Positions 1 to 6,461 of a stretch of DNA of 9,060 nt are shown here, piece after piece. The stretch is from Anaerolineae bacterium (GTDB lineage Bacteria; Chloroflexota; Anaerolineae; B4-G1). The stretch covers positions 1-9,060 of the forward strand of contig JAUWNP010000182.1 in NCBI GenBank assembly GCA_030612585.1. The letters are read 5' to 3'. Position 1 is the stretch's first letter, and every line of letters begins with the position of its first letter. The notes beneath the pieces were generated by a model. That model was not told the origin of the DNA, did not search any database, and was given only the letters and a program-made list of their open reading frames with translations. The translations under genes and the position numbers were made by a program.

Positions 1-959
1 TCGCTGGCGGAGACGTCGCCCGGCAGCGTATAGCCCGGCAGGCTGGCGATGGCGACGTTGTGCGCCCGCCCGATCCCCACCTCCAGCAGCCCCCCGCACC
101 AGACCGGCACGCCTCGTTCCAGGCACAGGTCGTGGATGCGGCGGGCTTGCGTCAGCCCGCCCACGCGCCCCGGCTTGATGTTGATGATGCGGCAACTGCC
201 CAGTTCCAGTGCCGCCCGGGCGTGGGCCGGCGTGTGGATGGATTCGTCCAGACACAGCGGTGTGCGCAGTTGGCGCTGGAGCAGACTGTGCTCGTAGATG
301 TCGTCGTGGGCCAGCGGCTGCTCGATCATCATCAGGTCGAACTCGTCCAGCGCGGCCAGGTGGCTGGCGTCGGCCAGTCGGTAGGCGGAATTGGCGTCCA
401 CCATCAGCGGCATCTTGGGAAAAGCCCGGCGCACCGCCCGCGCAGCCTCGACGTCCCACCCTGGCTTGATCTTGATCTTGATGCGCCGGTAGCCCCGCTC
501 CACGTAGCCGGCCACCCGCTCCAGCAGTTCCTCCAGCGTGTCCTGGATGCCGATACTGACGCCGCTCTTGATACGCTCGCAGGTGCCGCCCAGGAGTTGC
601 GCGACCGAGAGACCCTTCTGCCGCGCTTCGATGTCCCACATCGCCTCCTCCAGGCCGGTCTTGGCCATCCGATGGCCACGCACGAGGGCCAGCCGGTCGA
701 AGACCTGGGCCGCTGTCCCGATCTCCTGGCCCAGTAGCATCGGGATCAGAAAATCACGCTGGACGTGCCAGGCGGTCTCCACCGTCTCGGGCGAGTACCA
801 AGGGCCGTCTTCCACAGGCGACTCGCCCCAGCCCTCCACACCGTCGGCCCAGACGCGGACGACGATAGTATCGCGCCGGAAGGAGCGACCGAAACTGGTC
901 TCGAAGTGATGCTTGAGTGGCAGTTGGATGTAGCGCAGTTCAATACGTTCGATGTGCAC
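1..959 (-). CDS. menC: N-succinylamino acid racemase / o-succinylbenzoate synthase family enzyme (partial, C-terminus off window)
   Basis: This enolase-superfamily enzyme abstracts a proton alpha to a carboxylate held on Mg2+. Family members either dehydrate SHCHC to o-succinylbenzoate (menaquinone pathway) or racemise N-succinylamino acids. I read 319 codons from a GTG at 959, preceded by GGAGGT four bases upstream; the frame runs off the left edge about where the family's C-terminal tail begins. The N-terminal capping domain covers roughly residues 1-125 and the barrel follows. Visible active-site residues are the KxK pair K161/K163, metal ligands D188 (VDANSAY), E213 (IEQPL) and D238 (LDES), and the second catalytic lysine K262 in INIKPGR. 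R265, three residues after K262, corresponds to the arginine linked to racemase activity in the NSAR/OSBS subfamily. The last codons read GDVSAS, matching the family's C-terminal signature. The GNAT acyltransferase 44 bases upstream and the absence of other men genes favour racemase, but the window cannot settle it. Confidence 0.9.
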   Translation of the reverse strand, partial: MHIERIELRYIQLPLKHHFETSFGRSFRRDTIVVRVWADGVEGWGESPVEDGPWYSPETVETAWHVQRDFLIPMLLGQEIGTAAQVFDRLALVRGHRMAKTGLEEAMWDIEARQKGLSVAQLLGGTCERIKSGVSIGIQDTLEELLERVAGYVERGYRRIKIKIKPGWDVEAARAVRRAFPKMPLMVDANSAYRLADASHLAALDEFDLMMIEQPLAHDDIYEHSLLQRQLRTPLCLDESIHTPAHARAALELGSCRIINIKPGRVGGLTQARRIHDLCLERGVPVWCGGLLEVGIGRAHNVAIASLPGYTLPGDVSAS

Positions 960-977
960 GGGAACCTCCAATAGACT

Positions 978-1019
978 TGAAACGTGATGCGTGATGCGTG
1001 AAGTCACGTTTCACGTTTC
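978..1019. repeat. Six in-register heptamers between the GNAT gene and the racemase gene
   Basis: Read on the minus strand, six consecutive 7-base units run GAAACGT, GAAACGT, GACTTCA, CGCATCA, CGCATCA, CGTTTCA. The outer bases form a perfect 10-bp inverted repeat (978-987 with 1011-1020). The first two units lie inside the GNAT gene and supply its last codons and stop. This resembles the short tandemly repeated heptanucleotides (STRR) described in cyanobacteria, but I cannot check how often the unit recurs in this genome. Confidence 0.8.
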
Positions 1020-1879
1020 AGCAGGTAATACACTCGTGGCAGCCCATCCACCTCCGCCCGGACCACGTCGCAGGCGGTGTAGCCAGCGGCGAAGGCAGTC
1101 TCACACGCCGCCCGCACACTCAGCCGCCAGGCCAGCGCCAGGCCCATATCGGCCGCTTTGAGCGCCTGCATACGGGCCGGGATCTCGACCAGCAGTCGCT
1201 CGCCCTCCGGCTCTCGCACCTCGCCGGGCTCAAGCCAGCCGCCGGCGCATGGCCGACCGGGGTTGAGGATAACGGCACTGTCCCGGAGCAGGTCATCCAG
1301 GCGCGGCCGTTGCCAACCTCGCTTGACCCGCTCCCGCACCCACGCGCCACCCACCCACCAGGTCACCTCGAAGCGGTCGGAGGGGAGGCCAGAGTTGAGT
1401 TCATCGGCTATCTCGCCGTACAAATTGCGCAGGTAGCAGCGGCAGACAGCGCCCAGTTTCCCCAGGTTGAGCACGCCGTTGGCGGTCTCCAGCGGGTCGT
1501 AGGTCCAGGTGACCAACTGGATCCCCTGGCTCAGCGCCCACTCCCTCTGCGCCAGTTTCAGCCGGTAGCCTACGCCACAGCCCCGCCACTCCGGCACGAC
1601 GCCCATGAAGTGGGAGCAGTGCTGCCAGATGGGGCCGCCGACAGCGGCAGGATTGTCGAGCGCGACGCGCCCGGCGAAACCAAACAGGCAGCCGATCATC
1701 TCCCCCGTCCCGTCGAAAACGCCCAGCACCAACCCACCGTGCCGCTGGGCAGTGATGAGCAGATGAGCAGGGATCGCCTCGACCGGATCAGAGCGCCAAA
1801 TAGTCTGTTGCAGCCGCTCGCACGTCTGGTACTGCTCCATCGTCTGGAGCGGTGCGATGGTAATATCTTTCGTGCTCAC
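1004..1879 (-). CDS. GNAT-superfamily acyltransferase (COG3375-like), partner of the racemase
   Basis: A predicted cytoplasmic acyl-CoA-dependent N-acyltransferase of 291 residues. The acyl-CoA pyrophosphate-binding loop is visible as RGCGVG at residues 99-104, after the beta strand HFMGVVPEW. The GNAT fold covers about residues 5-155; the TWTYDPLETANG stretch and the 130-residue C-terminal part resemble the uncharacterised COG3375 group. I chose the GTG start at 1879 because GGAGGG lies four bases upstream. The gene is followed after 44 bases by the NSAR/OSBS enzyme on the same strand, so the two are probably co-transcribed. In Geobacillus kaustophilus a GNAT N-succinyltransferase, NSAR and a desuccinylase convert D- to L-amino acids; I infer a similar acylating role here without knowing the acyl donor. 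The last residues KRET are encoded by the heptamer repeat, so the natural C-terminus may once have been different. Confidence 0.85.
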   Translation of the reverse strand: MSTKDITIAPLQTMEQYQTCERLQQTIWRSDPVEAIPAHLLITAQRHGGLVLGVFDGTGEMIGCLFGFAGRVALDNPAAVGGPIWQHCSHFMGVVPEWRGCGVGYRLKLAQREWALSQGIQLVTWTYDPLETANGVLNLGKLGAVCRCYLRNLYGEIADELNSGLPSDRFEVTWWVGGAWVRERVKRGWQRPRLDDLLRDSAVILNPGRPCAGGWLEPGEVREPEGERLLVEIPARMQALKAADMGLALAWRLSVRAACETAFAAGYTACDVVRAEVDGLPRVYYLLKRET

Positions 1880-1918
1880 TCATCCCTCCACGGAACATCT
1901 CTCAGCCCCCAAGTGCGT

Positions 1919-2083
1919 CTACACGCGCCCACATCTCGCGATGAGCCGGTCGTTGTCGCCTGAGTTGCTGTCTGGGCGGGAGGTTTCCAGCGCCCGCTCG
2001 TAGGTCTCGTGCGTTTCGTCAGACCACCCCTCGGCCAGAGCGACCTCAAGCCGCTTGTGTGGCAGAGAGATGGGCGCCTCCAC
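1919..2083 (-). CDS. Candidate small protein (54 aa), first gene of the GNAT-racemase operon
   Basis: This unlisted short ORF begins at GTG 2083 with GGAGG eight bases upstream and ends at TAG 1919, 40 bases before the GNAT start. The product begins (M)EAPISLPHKRLEVALAEG, continues with an acidic stretch rich in D, E, S and T, and ends IARCGRV. Third codon positions look mostly G or C, as in the neighbouring genes, and the helix-like N-terminal half looks more protein-like than the other frames. A promoter-like sequence lies 49 bases upstream of the start. I recognise no family. It could be a true small protein, a leader peptide controlling the operon, or a chance ORF in a long 5' leader. A longer overlapping frame at 1876-2295 looks spurious because of its arginine- and proline-rich shadow composition. 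Confidence 0.45.
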   Translation of the reverse strand: MEAPISLPHKRLEVALAEGWSDETHETYERALETSRPDSNSGDNDRLIARCGRV

Positions 2084-2131
2084 GGGGGTCGCCTCCCAGG
2101 TAGCAATGCACCGGTGAGCCTGTGCGAGTAC

Positions 2132-2161
2132 ATTCTACCACGAACCGGCCAGAGTGTGCAA
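2132..2161 (-). promoter_or_regulatory. Candidate promoter for the small ORF-GNAT-racemase operon
   Basis: On the minus strand TTGCAC (2156-2161) and TAGAAT (2132-2137) are separated by 18 bases, and TGG directly precedes the -10, giving an extended -10 element. Predicted initiation near 2125 leaves about 40 bases before the small ORF and about 245 before the GNAT start. It is called by eye from sigma-70-like consensus. Confidence 0.45.
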
Positions 2162-2213
2162 ACGGGGCCGGAAGGGGGTGAGACAGACAGACGCACGAGT
2201 GCTCCCCTGGATT

Positions 2214-2242
2214 TTGGCTTTCCCGCCCAGATGTGATACAAT
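2214..2242 (+). promoter_or_regulatory. Candidate promoter for the ferredoxin-AOR operon
   Basis: TTGGCT (2214-2219) and TACAAT (2237-2242) are spaced by 17 bases, with TG one base before the -10. Initiation near 2249 would give a leader of about 48 bases. It diverges from the minus-strand promoter at 2132-2161, leaving 52 bases between the two -35 elements (2162-2213) where a shared regulator could bind; I see no clear palindrome there. Confidence 0.5.
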
Positions 2243-2296
2243 AACGACCCGCAGTAATGGCTGCCACTTACCACTACATTGGGAGGAGAGAGCACT

Positions 2297-2707
2297 ATGA
2301 AAATCCTATCCTACGATCCCGACGCTTGCGTCGGCTGTTACATCTGTGAGGAGGTCTGCTCCGAGACCTGGTTCAAGGTCACCGACACGGAAAAGTCTAG
2401 CATCCGCATCCACGATGATGGAGATGGTAACCTCAGCGCCGTCTTCTGCAACCAGTGCGGCGAGTGCATCACCGTCTGCCCCACCGGGGCCCTCTCCAAG
2501 GACCGGAAGGGCATCGTCCGCCTGCGGAAGAAACTGTGTGTGGGCTGCCTGTCGTGCGTCGGCTTCTGTCCCTACGGGGCGATGTTCTACCACCCCGACC
2601 AGACCGAACCCTTCAAGTGCATCGTCTGCGGGAAGTGCGTGGAGGAATGCCCTGCCGAGGCGCTGACGATCAATGAACAAATGACAAATGGACAAATGAG
2701 CAAATGA
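2297..2707 (+). CDS. aorA: Polyferredoxin with four [4Fe-4S] motifs, electron-transfer subunit of AOR
   Basis: A 136-residue iron-sulfur protein that probably takes electrons from the AOR-family enzyme encoded next. It has sixteen cysteines in four CxxCxxCxxxC motifs: C11/14/17/21, C51/54/57/61, C81/84/87/91 and C108/111/114/118; the last three end in CP. This is the pattern for four [4Fe-4S] clusters, as in AorA of the Aromatoleum aldehyde oxidoreductase. I chose ATG 2297 because GGAGGAGAG at 2282-2290 sits just upstream; a TTG at 2279 would place that site inside the gene. The stop overlaps the first possible AOR start (ATGA at 2704-2707), so the two are translationally linked. The last eleven residues after LTI are encoded by a short direct repeat and are probably not part of the fold. 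The symbol is by analogy only; no AorC-like flavin subunit is in the window. Confidence 0.88.
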   Translation: MKILSYDPDACVGCYICEEVCSETWFKVTDTEKSSIRIHDDGDGNLSAVFCNQCGECITVCPTGALSKDRKGIVRLRKKLCVGCLSCVGFCPYGAMFYHPDQTEPFKCIVCGKCVEECPAEALTINEQMTNGQMSK

Positions 2708-2713
2708 CAAAAG
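2678..2713 (+). repeat. CAAATG short direct repeats at the ferredoxin-AOR junction
   Basis: CAAATG occurs at 2678, 2685, 2693 and 2701, with a degenerate copy (CAAAAG) at 2708, giving spacings of 7, 8, 8 and 7 bases. The array encodes the ferredoxin C-terminus (NEQMTNGQMSK) and supplies a spurious in-frame ATG for the AOR gene at 2704. Confidence 0.8.
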
Positions 2714-2724
2714 GAAGGGAGACT

Positions 2725-4875
2725 ATGTCTGAGAAAGTACAAGCAACTCGTCGTGTGCTGGCCGAGTACACCTACGAACCTGCGCCCGTGGAGCGCGGCT
2801 ACACGGGCCAGACCCTGTACGTCAATCTGTCCAACAACACGATTGCCGCCAAGCCAGTTACCGACGTGATGAAGGAGAAGTTCATCGGTGGCCGGGGGTT
2901 CGACCTGTGGCTCCTGTGGCACGGGGTCAACGACGACACAAAGTGGGACGACCCGGAAAACGAGATCGTCATCTCGTCCGGCCCTTGCGGCGGCATCACC
3001 CAGTACCCCGGCGCCGGCAAGTCGCTGGTAGCCTCGATCTCCCCCCTCACCAATGTCGTGGTAGATAGCAACGTCGGCGGCCACTTCGGGCCACTGCTCA
3101 AGTTCGCCGGGTGGGACGGGATTGAGATTCAGGGGAAGGCAGAGAAGGACATCATCGTCGTGATTGACGGCCCCAGTGGACGCATCACGATTGAAGAAGC
3201 ACCTGACGCGCCGGTGGACACCCACTTGATCGGCCACTGGCTCATCGAGCAACTGGCGGAGAAGGAACAGGACCGCTACTTCATGGCGTCGGTCTCCGCC
3301 GGGACCGGGGCCGATCACACCCGGATCGGCTGCCTGAATTTCAGCCTCTACGACCGCAAGCGGAAGGCCCCGCGCTTCAAGCAGGCCGGCCGGGGCGGCA
3401 TCGGCACCGTCTTCCGCGACAAACAGGTCAAGGCGCTGGTCGTACGTAGCGGCCCCGTGCGGGGCGATTCCAACCATCCGGCCGACCAGGCACGCATCGC
3501 CCGCGTCGGTGCTAAGATGCACAAGGAGATCCACGACTACGACGACCAGCAGTGCCGCATGCGTCGCCGGGGCACCCCCTACCTGGTCCAGATTATGGAC
3601 GACTACGACCTGCTGCCCGTCCACAACTATAGATACGGCTCTCACCCAGACACGCCCAAGATCAACGGGGATGTGTGGGAAAGGCGGTTCACCCAGGGGA
3701 TGCCCGACGGCTGCTGGTACGGCTGCACCCTCGCCTGTGCCCATGCCGTGGACGGCTACACCGTGCGCACCGGCCCCTACAAGGGACAGAAGGTCATCGT
3801 GGATGGCCCCGAGTACGAGACCATCGCGGGAGTAGGTTCCAACTGCGGCATCTTCATCCCCGACTACGTACTGGAAATCAACTTCTACTGCGACACTTAC
3901 GGCGTAGACACCATCTCCTTCGGCACCCTCACCGCCTTCGTTATGGAATGTTACGAGGCTGGCGTCCTGGATAAGGAAAAGACCGGCGGGCTGGAACTCC
4001 ACTTCGGCAACGATGAGGCGGCCATCGAACTCCTGCACCAGATGGCCCGCGGCGAGGGGTTCGGCAAGATCGCCGGGCAGGGCATCCGCCGCATGAAGTC
4101 ATTCTTTGCCGAAGAATACGGGGCCGATCCCCAGTTCCTGCAGGACATCGGCATGGAGGCCAAGGGATTAGAGTACTCCGAGTACGTTACCAAGGAGTCC
4201 CTGGCCCAGCAGGGCGGCTACGGCCTGACCAACAAGGGACCCCAGCACGACGAGGCCTGGCTCATCTTTATGGATATGGTGAGCAACCTCCTGCCGACCT
4301 TCGAGGACAAAGCGGAGGCGCTGCACTACTTCCCGATGTGGCGCACCTGGTTCGGCCTGTGCGGTTTCTGCAAACTCCCCTGGAACGACATCACTCCCCC
4401 CGGCAACGCACAAACCGACGAGCCAGCCAAGGTCCCCGAGCACGTCCAGAACTACATGGACATCTTCTCCGGCGTCACCGGGCGGGAGGTCACCAAAGAG
4501 GACATCATCGTTATGTCCGAGACAGTCTACAACTTCCAGCGAGTCTTCAACATCCGGCTAGGCTACGGGCGGCGGGATCACGACGACATCCCCTATCGCT
4601 CCGTGGGGCCGGTGACCGCCGAGGAATACGAATCGCGGGCCGAGCGGTACGACAAACAGTTGCGGGAACTTCTGGAGTTGGATCCGGAGGAGATGACCAC
4701 CGAGGAAAAAATGGCCGCGCTGCGGAAGCACCGGGAGGAACAGTACGAGAAACTGAAGGACGCCGTATACAAGCGGCGCGGCTGGACCAGAGACGCGGTT
4801 CCTAAGATCGAGACGCTGAAGCAACTGGGGATTGACTTTCCCGAGGTCGTGGCCGTGGTGAAGCCATACCAGTAG
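2725..4875 (+). CDS. aor: Aldehyde:ferredoxin oxidoreductase family tungstoenzyme, catalytic subunit
   Basis: The catalytic subunit of an AOR-family enzyme, expected to oxidise aldehydes to acids (or run in reverse) at a tungsten bis-pyranopterin centre and pass electrons through its own [4Fe-4S] cluster to ferredoxin. It has 716 residues from ATG 2725, chosen because GGAAGGGAG precedes it; ATG 2704 lies inside the repeat. The N-terminal domain carries GGRGFD (55-60), the NVGGHFGPLLKFAGWDGI block and GRGGIG near 222. The C-terminal domains carry cluster cysteines C330/C334/C338 (CWYGCTLAC), PEYET, DTYGVDTISFG and LCGFC (C546, C549), then RRGW near the end. Two oddities: the first cysteines are spaced CX3CX3C rather than the classical CX2CX3C, and about 45 charged, helix-like residues (635-680) are inserted before RRGW, making it roughly 100 residues longer than the Pyrococcus enzymes. 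The substrate is unknown; other AOR-superfamily members such as BamB act on aromatic CoA thioesters. Confidence 0.93.
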   Translation: MSEKVQATRRVLAEYTYEPAPVERGYTGQTLYVNLSNNTIAAKPVTDVMKEKFIGGRGFDLWLLWHGVNDDTKWDDPENEIVISSGPCGGITQYPGAGKSLVASISPLTNVVVDSNVGGHFGPLLKFAGWDGIEIQGKAEKDIIVVIDGPSGRITIEEAPDAPVDTHLIGHWLIEQLAEKEQDRYFMASVSAGTGADHTRIGCLNFSLYDRKRKAPRFKQAGRGGIGTVFRDKQVKALVVRSGPVRGDSNHPADQARIARVGAKMHKEIHDYDDQQCRMRRRGTPYLVQIMDDYDLLPVHNYRYGSHPDTPKINGDVWERRFTQGMPDGCWYGCTLACAHAVDGYTVRTGPYKGQKVIVDGPEYETIAGVGSNCGIFIPDYVLEINFYCDTYGVDTISFGTLTAFVMECYEAGVLDKEKTGGLELHFGNDEAAIELLHQMARGEGFGKIAGQGIRRMKSFFAEEYGADPQFLQDIGMEAKGLEYSEYVTKESLAQQGGYGLTNKGPQHDEAWLIFMDMVSNLLPTFEDKAEALHYFPMWRTWFGLCGFCKLPWNDITPPGNAQTDEPAKVPEHVQNYMDIFSGVTGREVTKEDIIVMSETVYNFQRVFNIRLGYGRRDHDDIPYRSVGPVTAEEYESRAERYDKQLRELLELDPEEMTTEEKMAALRKHREEQYEKLKDAVYKRRGWTRDAVPKIETLKQLGIDFPEVVAVVKPYQ

Positions 4876-4905
4876 CACACTTCCATGGATAAGCGAGGGA
4901 AGGGC

Positions 4906-5106
4906 GTGATCCTCGTCAACAACCGCGACGAGGTCGAGTGGGAGAAAGAGCTGACTATCTCCGCTCTGCTGGCGCGGTTCCGCTACACCTTTGCCCACAT
5001 CATCGTCTCCATCAACGGGGAGGTGATCCCCCGCGAGGAATACCACACCCGCACCATACCCGACGGTGCAGACGTGCGGGTGATCCACCTCATTGCCGGT
5101 GGGTGA
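4906..5106 (+). CDS. MoaD/ThiS-like sulfur carrier protein
   Basis: A ubiquitin-fold sulfur carrier of 66 residues ending in the diglycine (HLIAGG) that is adenylated and thiocarboxylated. The internal INGEVIPREEY and DGADVRVIHLIAGG match the family, with a tail closer to ThiS than to classic MoaD. I prefer GTG 4906: GAGG lies seven bases upstream and the protein then starts VILVNNRDEV, where family members start. ATG 4885, nine bases after the AOR stop, would add seven residues (MDKRGKG) but has no Shine-Dalgarno sequence. Its position between AOR and the hydrolase, and the absence of thiamine genes, suggest it supplies dithiolene sulfur for the tungsten pyranopterin of AOR. That role is inferred from context; the activating MoeB/ThiF enzyme is not in the window. 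Confidence 0.82.
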   Translation: MILVNNRDEVEWEKELTISALLARFRYTFAHIIVSINGEVIPREEYHTRTIPDGADVRVIHLIAGG

Positions 5107-6303
5107 ATGGAAAGAATAAACCAGCGACTGACCGGACTCTGTGCTCGTATGGCCAAGGCGGGGATGGACGCAGCACTGCTTCTCCATCCCCGTGATGTGC
5201 TCTACTACGCTGGTACTGTGCGCCCGGCGGTTCTCCTCGTCGCTCCATGCTCTGGCCAATCTCAGACCGAGCCACGTGTGACTCTCTTCATCCGGCGTGG
5301 CCTCGAGTACGCCCGGCGGGAAGCCACCGTCGCCCACGTCGAGCCGATGAGCGGGTTCGCCAGCGTCGCCGAGGCCGCCGTCGAACTGGGGCTGACTGGC
5401 GGTGCGATGGGCACTGAACTGGACGTGGTCCCAGCGCGGGTCTATCGGCGGTTGGCGGAGATCTTCCCCGCCTGGGAGTTGGCCGACGTGTCCCCACTGG
5501 TGCTGGCCCAGCGCGCCGTCAAGGACGAGGAGGAGATTGCCGCCATGCGCCGCGCGGCAGCCGTGGCCGACGCAGGCCACCGCGTCGTCCCCCAGGTCGT
5601 CGCACCAGGGGTCAGCGAACTGGCGCTGGCGGCCGAGGTAGAGGCGGCAATGCGGCGGGACGGCCACGAGGGATACCTGCCGCTGCGTAACCCCGGCGCG
5701 CGTGGGGACGGGGTGTTGCTGATGAGCGGGGAGAACCTGGCCGTGCGCGGCGGCCATGGGCTGGTGGTGACCGGTGCAGGGTTGAGTCTGGCCTCGCCCT
5801 ACGGTGCCTCTCGCCGGGAACTGCAACCGGGCGACCTGGTGGTCGTGGACATCGGCTCGACCTGGGCGGGCTACGCTGGCGATGAATCACGCACCTACGT
5901 CGTGGGGCAGGCTACAGATGCGCAGCGGGCACTCTTCGCGGTAGCCCGTGCAGCGGAGGACACCGTGCTTGGGAACCTGCGCCCCGGTATGGCCGTCGCC
6001 GACCTGTATGCAGCAGCGGAAGCGATTGTCACCCAGGGGGCAGCGCCTCACTTTGCCCCAGGAAGTTTGGTTTTGCCCGGTTTCGTCGGTCACGGCATCG
6101 GGCTAGAACTGGACGAACCGCCCGTGCTCTGGCCCCGCGACGATCACTACCTGCAGGCAGGGATGGTGCTGGCAGTCGAGATCGAAGTCAGCGCACCCGT
6201 CCAGGGGATGATGGTTAAATTGGAAGACACCGTCGTCGTGCGCCAGGACGGATGTGAGTTGTTGACCAACACGGTACGCAAACTGATCGAGTGTGGGCTC
6301 TAG
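5107..6303 (+). CDS. M24-family metallohydrolase (Xaa-Pro aminopeptidase/creatinase-like)
   Basis: A 398-residue protein with the two-domain layout of aminopeptidase P, prolidase and creatinase: an N-terminal creatinase-like domain (about 1-135, including LLLHPRDVLYYAG) and a pita-bread catalytic domain (about 150-390). All five metal ligands can be placed: D248 (VVDIGS), D259 (GDESRT), H329 (GHGIGLE), E358 (LAVEIEV) and E373 (VKLEDT), so a dinuclear metallopeptidase is likely rather than the metal-free creatinase type. The usual EP after the fourth ligand is replaced by EI. No signal peptide is seen, so it is probably cytoplasmic. Its ATG follows the sulfur-carrier stop with no gap (TGA then ATG), so it is translationally coupled and belongs to the AOR operon. 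Whether it makes an amino acid or amine feeding AOR, or is a passenger, cannot be told. Substrate unknown. Confidence 0.9.
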   Translation: MERINQRLTGLCARMAKAGMDAALLLHPRDVLYYAGTVRPAVLLVAPCSGQSQTEPRVTLFIRRGLEYARREATVAHVEPMSGFASVAEAAVELGLTGGAMGTELDVVPARVYRRLAEIFPAWELADVSPLVLAQRAVKDEEEIAAMRRAAAVADAGHRVVPQVVAPGVSELALAAEVEAAMRRDGHEGYLPLRNPGARGDGVLLMSGENLAVRGGHGLVVTGAGLSLASPYGASRRELQPGDLVVVDIGSTWAGYAGDESRTYVVGQATDAQRALFAVARAAEDTVLGNLRPGMAVADLYAAAEAIVTQGAAPHFAPGSLVLPGFVGHGIGLELDEPPVLWPRDDHYLQAGMVLAVEIEVSAPVQGMMVKLEDTVVVRQDGCELLTNTVRKLIECGL

Positions 6304-6313
6304 AATTGGGAAA

Positions 6314-6328
6314 GTTCCGATACGGAAC
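6314..6328 (+). other. Small hairpin upstream of the terminator
   Basis: GTTCCG and CGGAAC flank a three-base loop, a perfect 6-bp stem eleven bases after the hydrolase stop and directly abutting the terminator stem. It may be a 3'-end stabilising element or part of a bidirectional terminator. Confidence 0.5.
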
Positions 6329-6369
6329 AGCCCCGCCACTCACATAAGAGCGGCGGGGCTATGTTTTTT
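6329..6369 (+). terminator. Rho-independent terminator of the ferredoxin-AOR-MoaD-M24 operon
   Basis: AGCCCCGCC (6329-6337) pairs perfectly with GGCGGGGCT (6352-6360) around a 14-base loop, followed after three bases by six T residues (6364-6369). It lies 25 bases after the last operon gene. The gene on the other side converges on it, so it may also insulate that transcript. Confidence 0.88.
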
Positions 6370-6461
6370 GCTGTTTGCTGAGTGGCGGACAACGTGGCTA
6401 CGGGCACGAGCGACGCCAAATAGCCAGATGAAACGGGCGGAGGGAGTGCCGCCCTCGCTTG

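Noticed and set aside
60..737. Plus-strand ORF of 225 codons
   Set aside because: It is antisense to the racemase gene, whose frame carries every catalytic motif of its family.
998..1963. Plus-strand ORF of 321 codons
   Set aside because: It is antisense to the GNAT gene, with low-complexity histidine-, proline- and arginine-rich translation and no recognisable domain.
1876..2295. Minus-strand ORF of 139 codons upstream of the GNAT gene
   Set aside because: It spans both divergent promoters, its translation is rich in R, P, W and G as in shadow frames, and the 1919-2083 frame is more protein-like.
2587..4038. Minus-strand ORF of 483 codons
   Set aside because: It is antisense to the ferredoxin end and the AOR gene; the long open frame is a side effect of GC-rich codon use.
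4558..5826. Minus-strand ORF of 422 codons
   Set aside because: It is antisense across the AOR, sulfur carrier and M24 genes and shows no domain.
6435..6454. GGGCGG/CCGCCC hairpin as a terminator for the surface-protein gene
   Set aside because: The stem is only 6 bp, it is not followed by a clear T-run on the minus strand, and it lies immediately downstream of that gene's stop codon; too weak to call.
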